From NCBI GenBank assembly GCA_016741995.1, contig JACVCO010000015.1:1-64000 (forward strand): 64,000 nucleotides of DNA, read 5' to 3'. Positions 56,141 to 64,000 of the stretch are shown here, in pieces. Position 1 is the first letter of the stretch. Every line of letters begins with the position of its first letter. Origin of the DNA: Hydrogenophaga sp. Its GTDB lineage: Bacteria > Pseudomonadota > Gammaproteobacteria > Burkholderiales > Burkholderiaceae_C. The notes below the pieces were generated by a model that was not told the origin of the DNA, did not search any database, and saw only the letters and a list, made by a program, of their open reading frames with translations. A program made the position numbers and the translations under genes.

Positions 56141-56962
56141 TCACTTGACGGCGCCGAAGGTGAGGCCCTGCACCAGCTGCTTCTGGCTGAACCAGCCGAA
56201 CACCACGATGGGTGCGATGGCCATCAGCGAAGCGGCGGAGAGCTTGGCCCAGAACAGGCCTTCGGGGCTGGAGTAGGAGGCGATGAGCGTGGCCAGCGTG
56301 CCGGCCTTGGCGGAGGTGAGGTTGAGCGCCCAGAAGGCCTCGTTCCAGCTCAGCACCAGGCACAGCAGGCCGGTGGAGGCCATGCCGCCCACGGACAGCG
56401 GCAACACCACGTGGCGGAACTCGGTCCACAGGCTCGCGCCGTCCATGCGGGCGGCTTCCAGGATCTCGTTGGGAATGTCCTTGTAGCTCGTGTAGAGCAT
56501 CCACACCATGATGGGCAGGTTGGACAGTGTGAAGACGATGGTGAGCGCGCTCAGCGAGTCGAGCATGCCCGCCGTTTGCGCGAGCACGTAGATCGGCACC
56601 AGCGCGCCCACCGCCGGCATCATCTTGGTGGAGAGCATCCACATGAGGATGTCGCGCGTGCGCTTGGTGCGGAAGAACGCCATCGAGTACGCCGCGGGCG
56701 CGGCGATGAGCAGGCCGATGACGGTGGAGGCCACGCTGGTGATGAGCGAGTTGCGCGCGTAGAGCAGGTAATCGCTGCGGCGCTGCACCTCCCCGAAGTT
56801 CTCCAGCGTGGGTTCGAACACGAACAGCGGTGGCACGGCGATGGCCTGCAGCTCGGTCTTGAAGGCGGTGAGGAACAGCCAGCCCAGCGGGAAGAACAGC
56901 AGCAGGGCCACGGCCCAGGCCGCGAGCGTTCGCAAGGTGGTGAGCAAGGGGTTCGTGGGCAT
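56141..56962 (-). CDS. Polyol ABC transporter permease (MalG/SmoG type)
   Basis: This 273-residue CUT1 permease has six membrane helices. The EAA loop EAARMDGASLWTEFRHVVLP contacts the ATPase. ATG 56962 is 2 bases after the previous stop and is the only start that gives a normal N-terminus. It pairs with the MalF-like permease. Confidence 0.94.
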   Translation of the reverse strand: MPTNPLLTTLRTLAAWAVALLLFFPLGWLFLTAFKTELQAIAVPPLFVFEPTLENFGEVQRRSDYLLYARNSLITSVASTVIGLLIAAPAAYSMAFFRTKRTRDILMWMLSTKMMPAVGALVPIYVLAQTAGMLDSLSALTIVFTLSNLPIMVWMLYTSYKDIPNEILEAARMDGASLWTEFRHVVLPLSVGGMASTGLLCLVLSWNEAFWALNLTSAKAGTLATLIASYSSPEGLFWAKLSAASLMAIAPIVVFGWFSQKQLVQGLTFGAVK

Positions 56963-56964
56963 GC

Positions 56965-57822
56965 TCAATCCAGGTTCTTGCCGATGATGCGGATGAGGAA
57001 CACCGCGACGATGTTGGCCAGCACCACCGCGAACAGCGCACCGGCCGACGCGACGCCGACGTCGAAGTTCATCAGCGACTGCTTGAAGATCAGGTAGGTG
57101 AGGTTGGTGCTCTCGTTGCCCGGGCCGCCGTTGGTGGTGATGGCGATCTCGGCGAACACGCTGAGCAGGAAGATCATCTCGATCATGATCACCACCGCCA
57201 TCGGGCGCGCCAGGTGCGGCAGCGTGAGGTAGAAGAAGCGCTGCACGGCGCTGGCGCCGTCCATGCGCGCGGCCTCCATCTGCTCGCGGTCGAGCGACTG
57301 CAGCGAGGTGATGAAGATCAGGCAGGCGAAGGGCAGCCACTGCCAGGCCACCATGAGGATCACCGAGAACAGCGGCACGCTGGTGAGCCAGTCCACCGGC
57401 TCCAGGCCGAAGAACTTCCACACGTTGGCAAGCACGCCGTAGATGGGGTTCATCATCATGTGCTTCCACAGCAGCGCGTTGACCGCGGGCATGACGAAGA
57501 ACGGCGAGATGAGCAGCACGCGCACGATGCCGCGGCCGGGGAACGGGTCGTTGACGAGCAGCGCGAGCAGCACCCCCAGCACCACGGTGATGACGATCAC
57601 GCTGCCGATGAGCAGCAGCGTGTTCGACACCGCGGGCCAGAAGTCCGGGTCGGTGATGAAGTATTCGTAGTTGGCCAGCCCGGCAAAGCCGTGCTGGCCC
57701 GGCTGCATGAGGTTGTAGTTGACCAGCGAGAAGCCGATGGTCATCAGCAGGGGAACGAGCATCCAGAGCAGGAGCGCGATCACCGCTGGTGCCATCAGCA
57801 CCCGGGGAAGCAGCCGGTTCAT
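56965..57822 (-). CDS. Polyol ABC transporter permease (MalF/SmoF type)
   Basis: This 285-residue CUT1 permease has six membrane helices. It lacks the long periplasmic insertion of E. coli MalF. The EAA loop is EAARMDGASAVQRFFYLTLP. It follows the receptor gene by 28 bases and forms a heterodimer with the next gene's product. Confidence 0.94.
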   Translation of the reverse strand: MNRLLPRVLMAPAVIALLLWMLVPLLMTIGFSLVNYNLMQPGQHGFAGLANYEYFITDPDFWPAVSNTLLLIGSVIVITVVLGVLLALLVNDPFPGRGIVRVLLISPFFVMPAVNALLWKHMMMNPIYGVLANVWKFFGLEPVDWLTSVPLFSVILMVAWQWLPFACLIFITSLQSLDREQMEAARMDGASAVQRFFYLTLPHLARPMAVVIMIEMIFLLSVFAEIAITTNGGPGNESTNLTYLIFKQSLMNFDVGVASAGALFAVVLANIVAVFLIRIIGKNLD

Positions 57823-57850
57823 GCGGGCAATCCGGAACAGAGACGCTGGC

Positions 57851-59158
57851 TTACTTGTAGTAGCCGGCCTTCTTCATCTCGCGGTCGGCCATGGTCTGCG
57901 CGGTCTTGAGCGCCTGATCCACCGTGGCGCGGCCCGCCAGCGCCGCACTCATCTGCTGGCCCACGGCCACGCCGATGGCCTGGAACTCGGGAATGGCCGC
58001 GTACTGCACGCCCACGTACGGCGACTTGGGCAGCGTGCTGTCGTTCGGGTTGGCCGAGTCGATGGCCTTCTTCTCGGCGGCGGCGAACTTGGCCACCTTC
58101 TGGAACTCGGCGTTGGCGTAGGTGGATTTGCGCGTTCCCGTGGGCACCGCGCCCCAACCCTGCTCCTTGGCGACGAGGTTGACGTAGTCCTTGGACGTGG
58201 CCCACTTGATGAAGGCCTGCGCGGCGGCGTCTTTGGTCGAGCTCGCGGGGATGGCGAGGTTCCACGACCACAACCAGTTCGCACCCTTGGGCGTGACGGC
58301 GACCGGCGCCTGCGCGAAGGCCACCTTGTCGGCCACCTTGGACTGTTTGGGATCGCTGATGAAGGAGGCGGCGATGGTCGCGTCGACCCACATCGCGCAC
58401 TTGCCTTCGTTGAACAGCGCCAGGTTCTCGTTGAAGCTGTTGGCCGACGCACCGGGCGGGCCGTACTGCTTCATCAGATCCACATAGAAGGTGACGGCGT
58501 CCTTCCAGGGCTTGCTCTCGATCTGCGGCTTCCACTGCATGTCGAACCACTGGCCGCCGTGGGTGTTGACCAGCGTGGTGAGGAAGGCCATGTTGTCGCC
58601 CCAGCCCGGCTTGCCGCGCAGGCACATGCCGAACACGCCGGCTTTCGGGTCGTGCGCCTTGGCGGCAAAGTCTTTCACCTGCGCCCAGGTGGGCTGCTCG
58701 GGCATCTGCACGCCGGCCTTGTCGGCCAGGTCCTTGCGGTACATCAGCATCGAGCTTTCGCCGTAGAAGGGCGCGGCGTAGAGCTTGCCTTCGTGCGACA
58801 GGCCGCTGCGGATCGCGGGCAGCAGGTCGTCCACGTCGTAGGCGGCGTCGGTGGCGATGGGCTTGAGCCAGCCCTTCTTCGACCAGATCGGCGCTTCGTA
58901 CAGGCCGATGGTCATGATGTCGAACTGGCCGCCCTTGGTGGCGATGTCGGTGGTGACGCGCTGGCGCAGCACGCCCTCCTCCAGCGTCACCCACTTGAGC
59001 TTGACGCCCGGGTTGGCGGCCTCGAAATGTTTGCCGAGCTTCTGCATCTCGATCATGTGGCCGTTGTTCACGGTGGCGATCACGAGCTCGGTGTTGGCGT
59101 GCGCGGCCCCTGCGCTGAGCAGAACGGCCGCCATGACGGAAGCGATGCGAAGGTTCAC
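57851..59158 (-). CDS. Polyol ABC transporter substrate-binding protein (SmoE/MtlE type)
   Basis: This 435-residue receptor has a signal peptide ending AHA-N (about residue 22). The mature start is TELVIATVNNGHMIEMQKLG, and it contains WGDNMAFLTTLVNTHGGQWFD, typical of sorbitol/mannitol receptors. GTG 59158 is chosen because AGGAGAC lies 7 bases upstream. It is the first gene of the polyol operon; no clear operator was found in the 263-base divergent region upstream. Confidence 0.93.
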   Translation of the reverse strand: MNLRIASVMAAVLLSAGAAHANTELVIATVNNGHMIEMQKLGKHFEAANPGVKLKWVTLEEGVLRQRVTTDIATKGGQFDIMTIGLYEAPIWSKKGWLKPIATDAAYDVDDLLPAIRSGLSHEGKLYAAPFYGESSMLMYRKDLADKAGVQMPEQPTWAQVKDFAAKAHDPKAGVFGMCLRGKPGWGDNMAFLTTLVNTHGGQWFDMQWKPQIESKPWKDAVTFYVDLMKQYGPPGASANSFNENLALFNEGKCAMWVDATIAASFISDPKQSKVADKVAFAQAPVAVTPKGANWLWSWNLAIPASSTKDAAAQAFIKWATSKDYVNLVAKEQGWGAVPTGTRKSTYANAEFQKVAKFAAAEKKAIDSANPNDSTLPKSPYVGVQYAAIPEFQAIGVAVGQQMSAALAGRATVDQALKTAQTMADREMKKAGYYK

Positions 59159-59421
59159 GGGTTGTCTCCTGGATGTCTTGTCGGAAGCGAGGGCGGCCAC
59201 GGGGACCGTGCCCGGATTCTGGCCAGCGTGTCGGGCGCTGCTGGTACGCAAACGGGCAGCACCCGTACTTTTTTGCATCCGAAGGCTGGGAATTACCCTA
59301 GGAATCGGGGGAAAGTTTGTATGAAGCACCCCGCCAGGTCGGCCCCAGTCATGAACAGGATCGATAAGTGCATGCCGATTGCCGCGCTTCCCGAAGCCCC
59401 CACCCGCTGCGACCATCGGTC

Positions 59422-60315
59422 ATGTCCAAGGAAAACATCGGCGATCTGCTGGCGCTGGTGGCGGTGGTGCGCGAAGGCAGCTTCACGCGCGCGGCGGCCA
59501 CGCTGGGGATTTCGCAATCGGGCCTGAGCCACCGCATCCGCGCGCTCGAATCGCGCATGGGCCTGCGGCTGCTGGCGCGCACCACGCGCAGCGTCTCACC
59601 CACCGAAGCCGGCGAGCGCGTGTTGCGCACCGTGGCGCCGCGGCTGGCCGAGATCGAGGAAGAGCTCAAGGCCCTGGCCGACCTGCGCGACAAGCCCGCG
59701 GGCACCGTGCGCATCACCGCCACCGACGTGGTGGCCGACACGCTGCTGTGGCCGCGGCTGCGGCCCCTGCTGGCCGAGTACCCCGACATCCGGCTGGAGA
59801 TCGCCACCGACTACCGGCTCACCGACATCGTCGAGAACCGCTTCGACCTCGGTGTGCGCGGCGGCGGGCAGGTGGCGCGCGACATGATCGCCGTGCGCAT
59901 CGCGCCCGACATCCGGCGCATGGTGGTGGGGGCGCCCGCGTACTTCGAACGCCACCCCGCGCCACAGACACCCGAAGACCTGCTGCAGCACAACTGCGTC
60001 TCGCTGCGCCTGCTGAGTGGCGGTGGGCTGTACGCCTGGGAATTCCGCCAGGGCGAACGCGAACTGCAGGTGCGCGTGGACGGCCAACTGGTGTTCAACA
60101 ACTCCTACCAGGTGCTGCGCGCCGCACTCGACGGCGTGGGCCTGGCCTTCAGCACCGACACCATCGCCGCCGAGCATGTGCAGGCCGGCCGCCTGACCGA
60201 GGTGCTGCGCGACTGGAGCATCGTGGTGCCGGGCTACCACCTCTACTACCCCAACCGGCGCCAGCTGTCGCGGCCGACGCAGCTCGTGATCGACGCGCTG
60301 CGCCACCGCAGCTGA
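59422..60315 (+). CDS. LysR-family transcriptional regulator
   Basis: This 297-residue regulator has the HTH MSKENIGDLLALVAVVREGSFT...ISQSGLSHRIRALE and an effector domain with LGVRGGGQVARDM. ATG 59422 is the family-typical start although no ribosome-binding site is evident. It is divergent from the polyol operon and convergent with the molybdenum hydroxylase genes. As the polyol operon has its own AraC protein, its target is unclear. Confidence 0.92.
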   Translation: MSKENIGDLLALVAVVREGSFTRAAATLGISQSGLSHRIRALESRMGLRLLARTTRSVSPTEAGERVLRTVAPRLAEIEEELKALADLRDKPAGTVRITATDVVADTLLWPRLRPLLAEYPDIRLEIATDYRLTDIVENRFDLGVRGGGQVARDMIAVRIAPDIRRMVVGAPAYFERHPAPQTPEDLLQHNCVSLRLLSGGGLYAWEFRQGERELQVRVDGQLVFNNSYQVLRAALDGVGLAFSTDTIAAEHVQAGRLTEVLRDWSIVVPGYHLYYPNRRQLSRPTQLVIDALRHRS

Positions 60316-60349
60316 CCGCGGTCGCTGGCGCGCGCCGGTCGGGGTCGCC

Positions 60350-62632
60350 TCAGGCGGTGAGCGAACGCACGGGCAGTTGCCGCAGCCGCTTGCCCGTGGC
60401 CGCGAAGATGGCGTTGCACAAGGCCGGCGCCACCGGCGGCACCGGGGGCTCACCCACGCCGCCCGGTGGCAGGCGGTGGTCGTTGTTGACCAGGTGGGTG
60501 CGGATGGTGCGCGGCGATTGCGCGTGGCGCAGCAGCTCGTGGTCGTGGAAGTTGCTCTGCACCACGCGGCCTTTTTCGAACGTGATCTCGCCACTGAGGG
60601 CCAGGCTCAGGCCCATGATGGCGCCGCCCTCCATCTGCGAGCGGATGCGCTCGGGGTTCACCTGCGGCCCGCAGTCGATGGCCATGTCCACCGCCACCAC
60701 CTGCAACGCGCCCTTCTCGTCCACCGCCACCTCCACCACCGTGGCGGTGTAGCTGAGGAAGCTGTAGCAGAAGGCCAGGCCAAGACCATGGCCCTGGGGC
60801 AGCTTGCGCCCCCAGCGGGCGCCCCGCGCCGCCGCGTCGAGCACGTCGCGCATGCGGCCGGTGTCGATGGGGTACACGGCCGGGTCTTCCGAGTAGTTCC
60901 AACCGTCCGACAGCGTGGTCGGGTCAATGCGCCGGCGCGGACCGATGAGCGCGCGCGCATAGGCCAATGGGTCCTGCTTCGCGCGGTGCGCGAGTTCGTC
61001 GATGAAGCTCTGCGAGGCGAACACGTGCGGAATGTTCGAGACCGAACGGAACCAGCCGATGCGCGCGTGCGCCTCGACCTCGGCGGTTTCCACACTCACG
61101 TTCGGGATCGCGAACGGCATGTTGGTGGCCGACATGCCCATCTCGAACGGCGCCGAGCCTTTGGCCCCTGCAGCGAAAGTGGAGGCGATGGTGGGCGCCG
61201 CCGTGCGGTGGCGCCAGGCCTGCGGCATGCCGTTGGCGTCGAGCGCGGCTTCGATGCGCTCGACCGACACCGTGTGCAGGTAGTCGTGGCGCAGGTCATC
61301 GTCGCGCGTCCACACCACCTTCACCGGCGTGCCCGGCAGGGCCTTCGCCAGCAGCGCAGCTTCCACCACGTAGTCGGGTTTGGACTTGCGGCCGAAGCCC
61401 CCGCCGAGCAACAGGCAGTTCACCTTCACGCGCTCAGGCGCAAAGCCGGCCTGCGCGGCCACGTTGTCGAGCGTGGCCTGCGCGTTCTGCGTGCTGCTCC
61501 AGATCTCGATGCCACCGTCCTTGACGAGCGCGGTGGCCACGGGCGGCTCCATGCTGGCGTGCGCCAGGTGCGGCATGTAGAACTCGGCCGCGTGCCGGCG
61601 CTCGGTGGGCGCTTGCGTGAGCGCGGCGTTGGCGTCGCCGTTGCTGCGCACCACCTTGCCAGGCGCGCGCGCGGCGGCCTCCAGCGTGCCGCGGTAGGCC
61701 ACCGAGTCGTAGCTGGCGTTCGGGCCGTCGTCCCATTCGATTTCGAGCGCGGCGCGGCCCTGCATGGCAGCCCAGGTGTTGCTGGCGATCACGGCCACGC
61801 CGCCCAGCGGCTTGAACAGCGGCGCACCGCTGAGCACGGGCAGTTCCACCACGCGCTGCACGCCCGGCACCTGCAGGGCCTTCTCGCTGTTCACGCGGCG
61901 CAGCTTGCCACCCAGCACCGGCGGGCGCGCCACCACAGCGAACAGCATGCCGGGCAGGTGCGCATCCATGCCGTACTGCGCCCGGCCCTTGCCGATGGCG
62001 TCGAGGTCGTAGGGCCGCACGCCGCCCTTGCCGATGTAGCGGAACTGCGCGTTGGTCTTGAGCTTGAGCGCATCGCCCCGGGGCACAGGCAGGGTGGCGG
62101 CCGCGGCGGCCAGTTCGCCATAGCCCAGGCGGCGGCCGGTGGCGCTGTGCAGCACCTCGTGCTGAACCGCCCGAACCTCGCCCACCGACACGCCCCAACG
62201 CGCGGCCGCGGCGGCTTCGAGCATCTGGCGCGCGGCGGCGCCCACGCGGCGCATGGGCTGGTAGAAGTGGCGGATGCTGCGCGAGCCGTCGGTGTTCTGG
62301 TTGCCGTAGCGCTTTTCGTCGGCACCCGACTGCACGATGCGCACGCGGTCCCAGCGCGCTTCCAGTTCGTCGGCCACCACCATGGGCAGGCTGGTGCGGA
62401 TGCCGGTGCCCATCTCGGCGCGGTGGGCCACGATGCTCACGGTGCCATCGGCCGCGATGGAGACAAAGACCAGCGGGTCGTCCACGGTGCCGCCGGACAT
62501 GCTGTCGGCGCCAAACTTCTTTTCCTGGGCTGACACGGTGCCCGCAGCGTTGACGGCCAGCGCCAGGCCGCCGGTGGCCTGCAGGAAGCGGCGGCGCGAG
62601 ACCGCGAGGAAGGGAGCGGTGGGGGTGTTCAT
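60350..62632 (-). CDS. Molybdopterin-binding aldehyde/isoquinoline oxidoreductase large subunit
   Basis: This 760-residue periplasmic enzyme has a Tat leader (SRRRFLQATGGLALAVNAAGTVSA). Motifs include AEMGTGIRTSLPMVVADEL, the molybdopterin motif LLGGGFGRKSKPDYV and the C-terminal GGVGEPPVPPVAPALCNAIF with the catalytic Glu. This is the IorB-like branch, which hydroxylates N-heterocycles or aldehydes and usually passes electrons to cytochrome c. It is 2 bases downstream of its 2Fe-2S subunit. No XdhC-type maturation gene is adjacent. Confidence 0.93.
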   Translation of the reverse strand: MNTPTAPFLAVSRRRFLQATGGLALAVNAAGTVSAQEKKFGADSMSGGTVDDPLVFVSIAADGTVSIVAHRAEMGTGIRTSLPMVVADELEARWDRVRIVQSGADEKRYGNQNTDGSRSIRHFYQPMRRVGAAARQMLEAAAAARWGVSVGEVRAVQHEVLHSATGRRLGYGELAAAAATLPVPRGDALKLKTNAQFRYIGKGGVRPYDLDAIGKGRAQYGMDAHLPGMLFAVVARPPVLGGKLRRVNSEKALQVPGVQRVVELPVLSGAPLFKPLGGVAVIASNTWAAMQGRAALEIEWDDGPNASYDSVAYRGTLEAAARAPGKVVRSNGDANAALTQAPTERRHAAEFYMPHLAHASMEPPVATALVKDGGIEIWSSTQNAQATLDNVAAQAGFAPERVKVNCLLLGGGFGRKSKPDYVVEAALLAKALPGTPVKVVWTRDDDLRHDYLHTVSVERIEAALDANGMPQAWRHRTAAPTIASTFAAGAKGSAPFEMGMSATNMPFAIPNVSVETAEVEAHARIGWFRSVSNIPHVFASQSFIDELAHRAKQDPLAYARALIGPRRRIDPTTLSDGWNYSEDPAVYPIDTGRMRDVLDAAARGARWGRKLPQGHGLGLAFCYSFLSYTATVVEVAVDEKGALQVVAVDMAIDCGPQVNPERIRSQMEGGAIMGLSLALSGEITFEKGRVVQSNFHDHELLRHAQSPRTIRTHLVNNDHRLPPGGVGEPPVPPVAPALCNAIFAATGKRLRQLPVRSLTA

Positions 62633-62634
62633 GC

Positions 62635-63096
62635 TCAGGCTCCCAGGCGTTGGGCCGCGAGGCGGATGGCCGCGAGGATGCGCGGGTAGGTGCCGCAGCG
62701 GCAGACGTTGCCGCTCATGGCCTCTTCGATCTGGCGATCGTTCGGCCTGGGTGTGGCGCGCAGCAGGCCCGCGGCGGCCATGATCTGCCCCGGCTGGCAG
62801 TACCCGCACTGCGCCACGTTGAGTTCGACCCAGGCCTGTTGCACCACGCGGCCGATGCGGTCGTTCTCGAGGCCTTCGATGGTGAGCACGGGCTGCGTAC
62901 CCACGGCCGACACGGGCGTGGTGCAGGAACGCACCGGCACGCCGTCGAGGTGCACCGTGCAGCTGCCGCACAGCGCCATGCCGCAACCGAACTTGGTGCC
63001 GGTCATGGCGAGCTCGTCACGCAGCACCCACAGCAAAGGGGTCTCCTGGGGGGAGCGGACCTCGACGGCCCGCCCGTTGATCTGGATCTGTGTCAT
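62635..63096 (-). CDS. 2Fe-2S subunit of molybdenum hydroxylase (IorA-like)
   Basis: This 153-residue protein has both expected iron-sulfur motifs. The plant-ferredoxin type is CGMALCGSC plus a downstream Cys (SC), and the helical type is CGYCQPGQ with CRC. There is no signal peptide, so it probably crosses the membrane with the Tat-targeted large subunit. ATG 63096 has AAGGA upstream. It is the first gene of a two-gene operon. Confidence 0.94.
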   Translation of the reverse strand: MTQIQINGRAVEVRSPQETPLLWVLRDELAMTGTKFGCGMALCGSCTVHLDGVPVRSCTTPVSAVGTQPVLTIEGLENDRIGRVVQQAWVELNVAQCGYCQPGQIMAAAGLLRATPRPNDRQIEEAMSGNVCRCGTYPRILAAIRLAAQRLGA

Positions 63097-63243
63097 GGGG
63101 CGTTGTCCTTGAGCAATGCGCCCGCTGGAACGGCACGGCGCGGCAGCGTGAAAGTTACCCAAGCGCCTGGCGGGTGACTAGACCGCATCACCGGGATGGC
63201 TTGATGAGCTTCTTTCATGAATGCGGCGGGAACCAACCGATCC

Positions 63244-63274
63244 GCAGCCATTCATGAACGTTTCGAATGGCTGC
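63244..63274. promoter_or_regulatory. Large perfect dyad in the hydroxylase/cupin divergent region
   Basis: GCAGCCATTC (63244-63253) and GAATGGCTGC (63265-63274) are perfect 10-bp arms around an 11-base spacer. The dyad is 80 bases upstream of the cupin gene. Its TTC-N11-GAA core suits a LysR or TetR-type operator. A partial related TTCATGAA copy occurs at 63214-63221. Confidence 0.5.
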
Positions 63275-63353
63275 AAGCGAATTCAGCCAGCTAGTCGCGG
63301 GCCCGGCGGATTCCTAGAGTGCATGACTTCGTCACCACTTCTTCGAGATCGGC

Positions 63354-63812
63354 ATGAAACACCTCCTGAGCGCCTCCGCCCTGTCTTTGTGTGCCCTGTC
63401 CACGCAGGCACAGGACATCACGATCCACCGCGCCGGCAGCCACGCGTCGGCCAAGGGCGCGGCCGGGTTCTTCACCGGCGCGGTGCGCGTGGACATGCTC
63501 AACGCCGCGCAGGCACCGTCGCGCGCGTCGAGTGCGTATGTCACGTTCGAACCCGGCGCGCGCACCGCGTGGCACACGCACCCGGCCGGCCAGACCCTGA
63601 CCGTCACCGCGGGTGTGGGCCGCGTGCAGCGCTGGGGTCAGAACGCCGAGGTGATCCGCCCTGGTGATGCGGTGTTCATCCCCGCGGGTGTGAAGCACTG
63701 GCACGGCGCGGGCCCCACCACCGGCATGACCCACATCGCCATCACGGAAACGCTGGACGGCAAGAACGTCGACTGGCTGGAGCACGTGAGCGACGTGCAG
63801 TACGCCCAGTAA
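63354..63812 (+). CDS. Secreted cupin domain-containing protein
   Basis: This 152-residue protein has a signal peptide ([20 protein letters not shown]) and one cupin barrel. The metal-binding motif [13 protein letters not shown] and second motif [17 protein letters not shown] supply His ligands. Such cupins resemble manganese hydroxynitrile lyases and are typically adjacent to carboxymuconolactone decarboxylase-family genes, as here. Activity is not known. Confidence 0.92.
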   Translation: MKHLLSASALSLCALSTQAQDITIHRAGSHASAKGAAGFFTGAVRVDMLNAAQAPSRASSAYVTFEPGARTAWHTHPAGQTLTVTAGVGRVQRWGQNAEVIRPGDAVFIPAGVKHWHGAGPTTGMTHIAITETLDGKNVDWLEHVSDVQYAQ

Positions 63813-63833
63813 GACGCATCGACCGGAGCCCCC

Positions 63834-64000
63834 ATGAAACAGACCCTTCTCGCTTTGAGCACCGTGCTCACCCTCGGCAGCGCGCCCGCCACCGCCCTCG
63901 CCACCTCGGCCGACGACCTGCGGGCCGTGTCGCCCGCGCTGGAGCGCTACACCCGCGAGCGCCTGCTCGGCGAGGTGTGGGAGCGCCCGGGCCTGGTGGC
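63834..64000 (+). CDS. Carboxymuconolactone decarboxylase-family protein, partial
   Basis: The first 55 residues are present before the window ends. A signal peptide (MKQTLLALSTVLTLGSAPATALA) is followed by SPALERYTRERLLGEVWERPGL, which is how secreted CMD/AhpD-like proteins begin. GGAG precedes the ATG by about 6 bases. It lies 21 bases after the cupin gene, a frequent pairing. Confidence 0.8.
   Translation, partial: MKQTLLALSTVLTLGSAPATALATSADDLRAVSPALERYTRERLLGEVWERPGLV

Noticed and set aside
59251..59276. ACGGG/CCCGT hairpin followed by six T residues, looking like a terminator
   Set aside because: It lies in a divergent promoter region where no transcript should end, and the stem is only 5 bp with bases between stem and T-run.
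59321..59527. Short plus-strand frame starting after GGGGGA upstream of the LysR gene (possible upstream ORF)
   Set aside because: It runs out of frame into the LysR coding region and shows no typical codon use; a leader peptide cannot be supported.

Overview
The window is very GC-rich and densely coded. Gene content points to a betaproteobacterium of the Comamonadaceae type (Hydrogenophaga, Acidovorax or Variovorax-like): three orphan Bug/TctC receptors, liv-type ABC transporters linked to acyl-CoA ligases, DUF1840 and DUF4124 proteins, many LysR regulators, and a CoA-dependent aminobenzoate pathway. This placement is inference from gene families; there is no rRNA or other marker. I see no tRNA, rRNA, CRISPR array, insertion sequence or prophage. 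No gene-free stretch exceeds 300 bases; the longest (59159-59421 and 63097-63353) are divergent promoter regions.

Layout. 1-301: start of an unrecognised basic protein. 347-9508: a Crp/Fnr regulator divergent from a seven-gene operon (acyl-CoA ligase, LivG, LivH, LivM, periplasmic receptor, LivF, degenerate PaaK-like protein), probably for uptake and CoA activation of an organic acid. 9655-12018: two Bug receptors flanking a small unknown gene. 12023-14689: SDR/LysR pair, DUF4124 and DUF1840 proteins. 14833-21746: tightly overlapping aminobenzoyl-CoA operon (bifunctional monooxygenase/reductase, MarR, enoyl-CoA hydratase, acyl-CoA dehydrogenase, CoA ligase, RidA-like protein). 21762-24168: histidine kinase and an amino-acid-type ABC receptor. 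24307-28009: a PQQ-type dehydrogenase, cytochrome c and TonB receptor resembling PqqU, which reads as a PQQ-scavenging operon. 28129-31160: Tat-exported aldo/keto reductase, DUF6064, ThiD, Dps. 31175-34022: two PepSY proteins around a PhoP/PhoQ-like two-component system. 34890-38313: DMT exporter, LysR, PhoD-like phosphatase, a small unknown. 38317-43082: LysR plus a Bug receptor and three hydroxy-acid enzymes. 43072-50009: ROK-regulated ribose-type ABC sugar operon with a sugar isomerase and a Gfo/Idh dehydrogenase. 50185-59158: thioredoxin-like protein and a polyol (mannitol/sorbitol/arabitol) operon. 59422-64000: LysR, a molybdenum hydroxylase pair, a cupin, and the start of a carboxymuconolactone decarboxylase-family gene.

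How it fits together. Most of the window is accessory catabolism: each block couples a dedicated receptor or ABC system to its activating or oxidising enzymes and a local regulator. Many junctions are 4-bp ATGA/GTGA or 1-bp TGATG overlaps, implying translational coupling. Several divergent promoters carry clear AT-rich dyads in an otherwise GC-rich background; these are listed as candidate operators and are predictions only.
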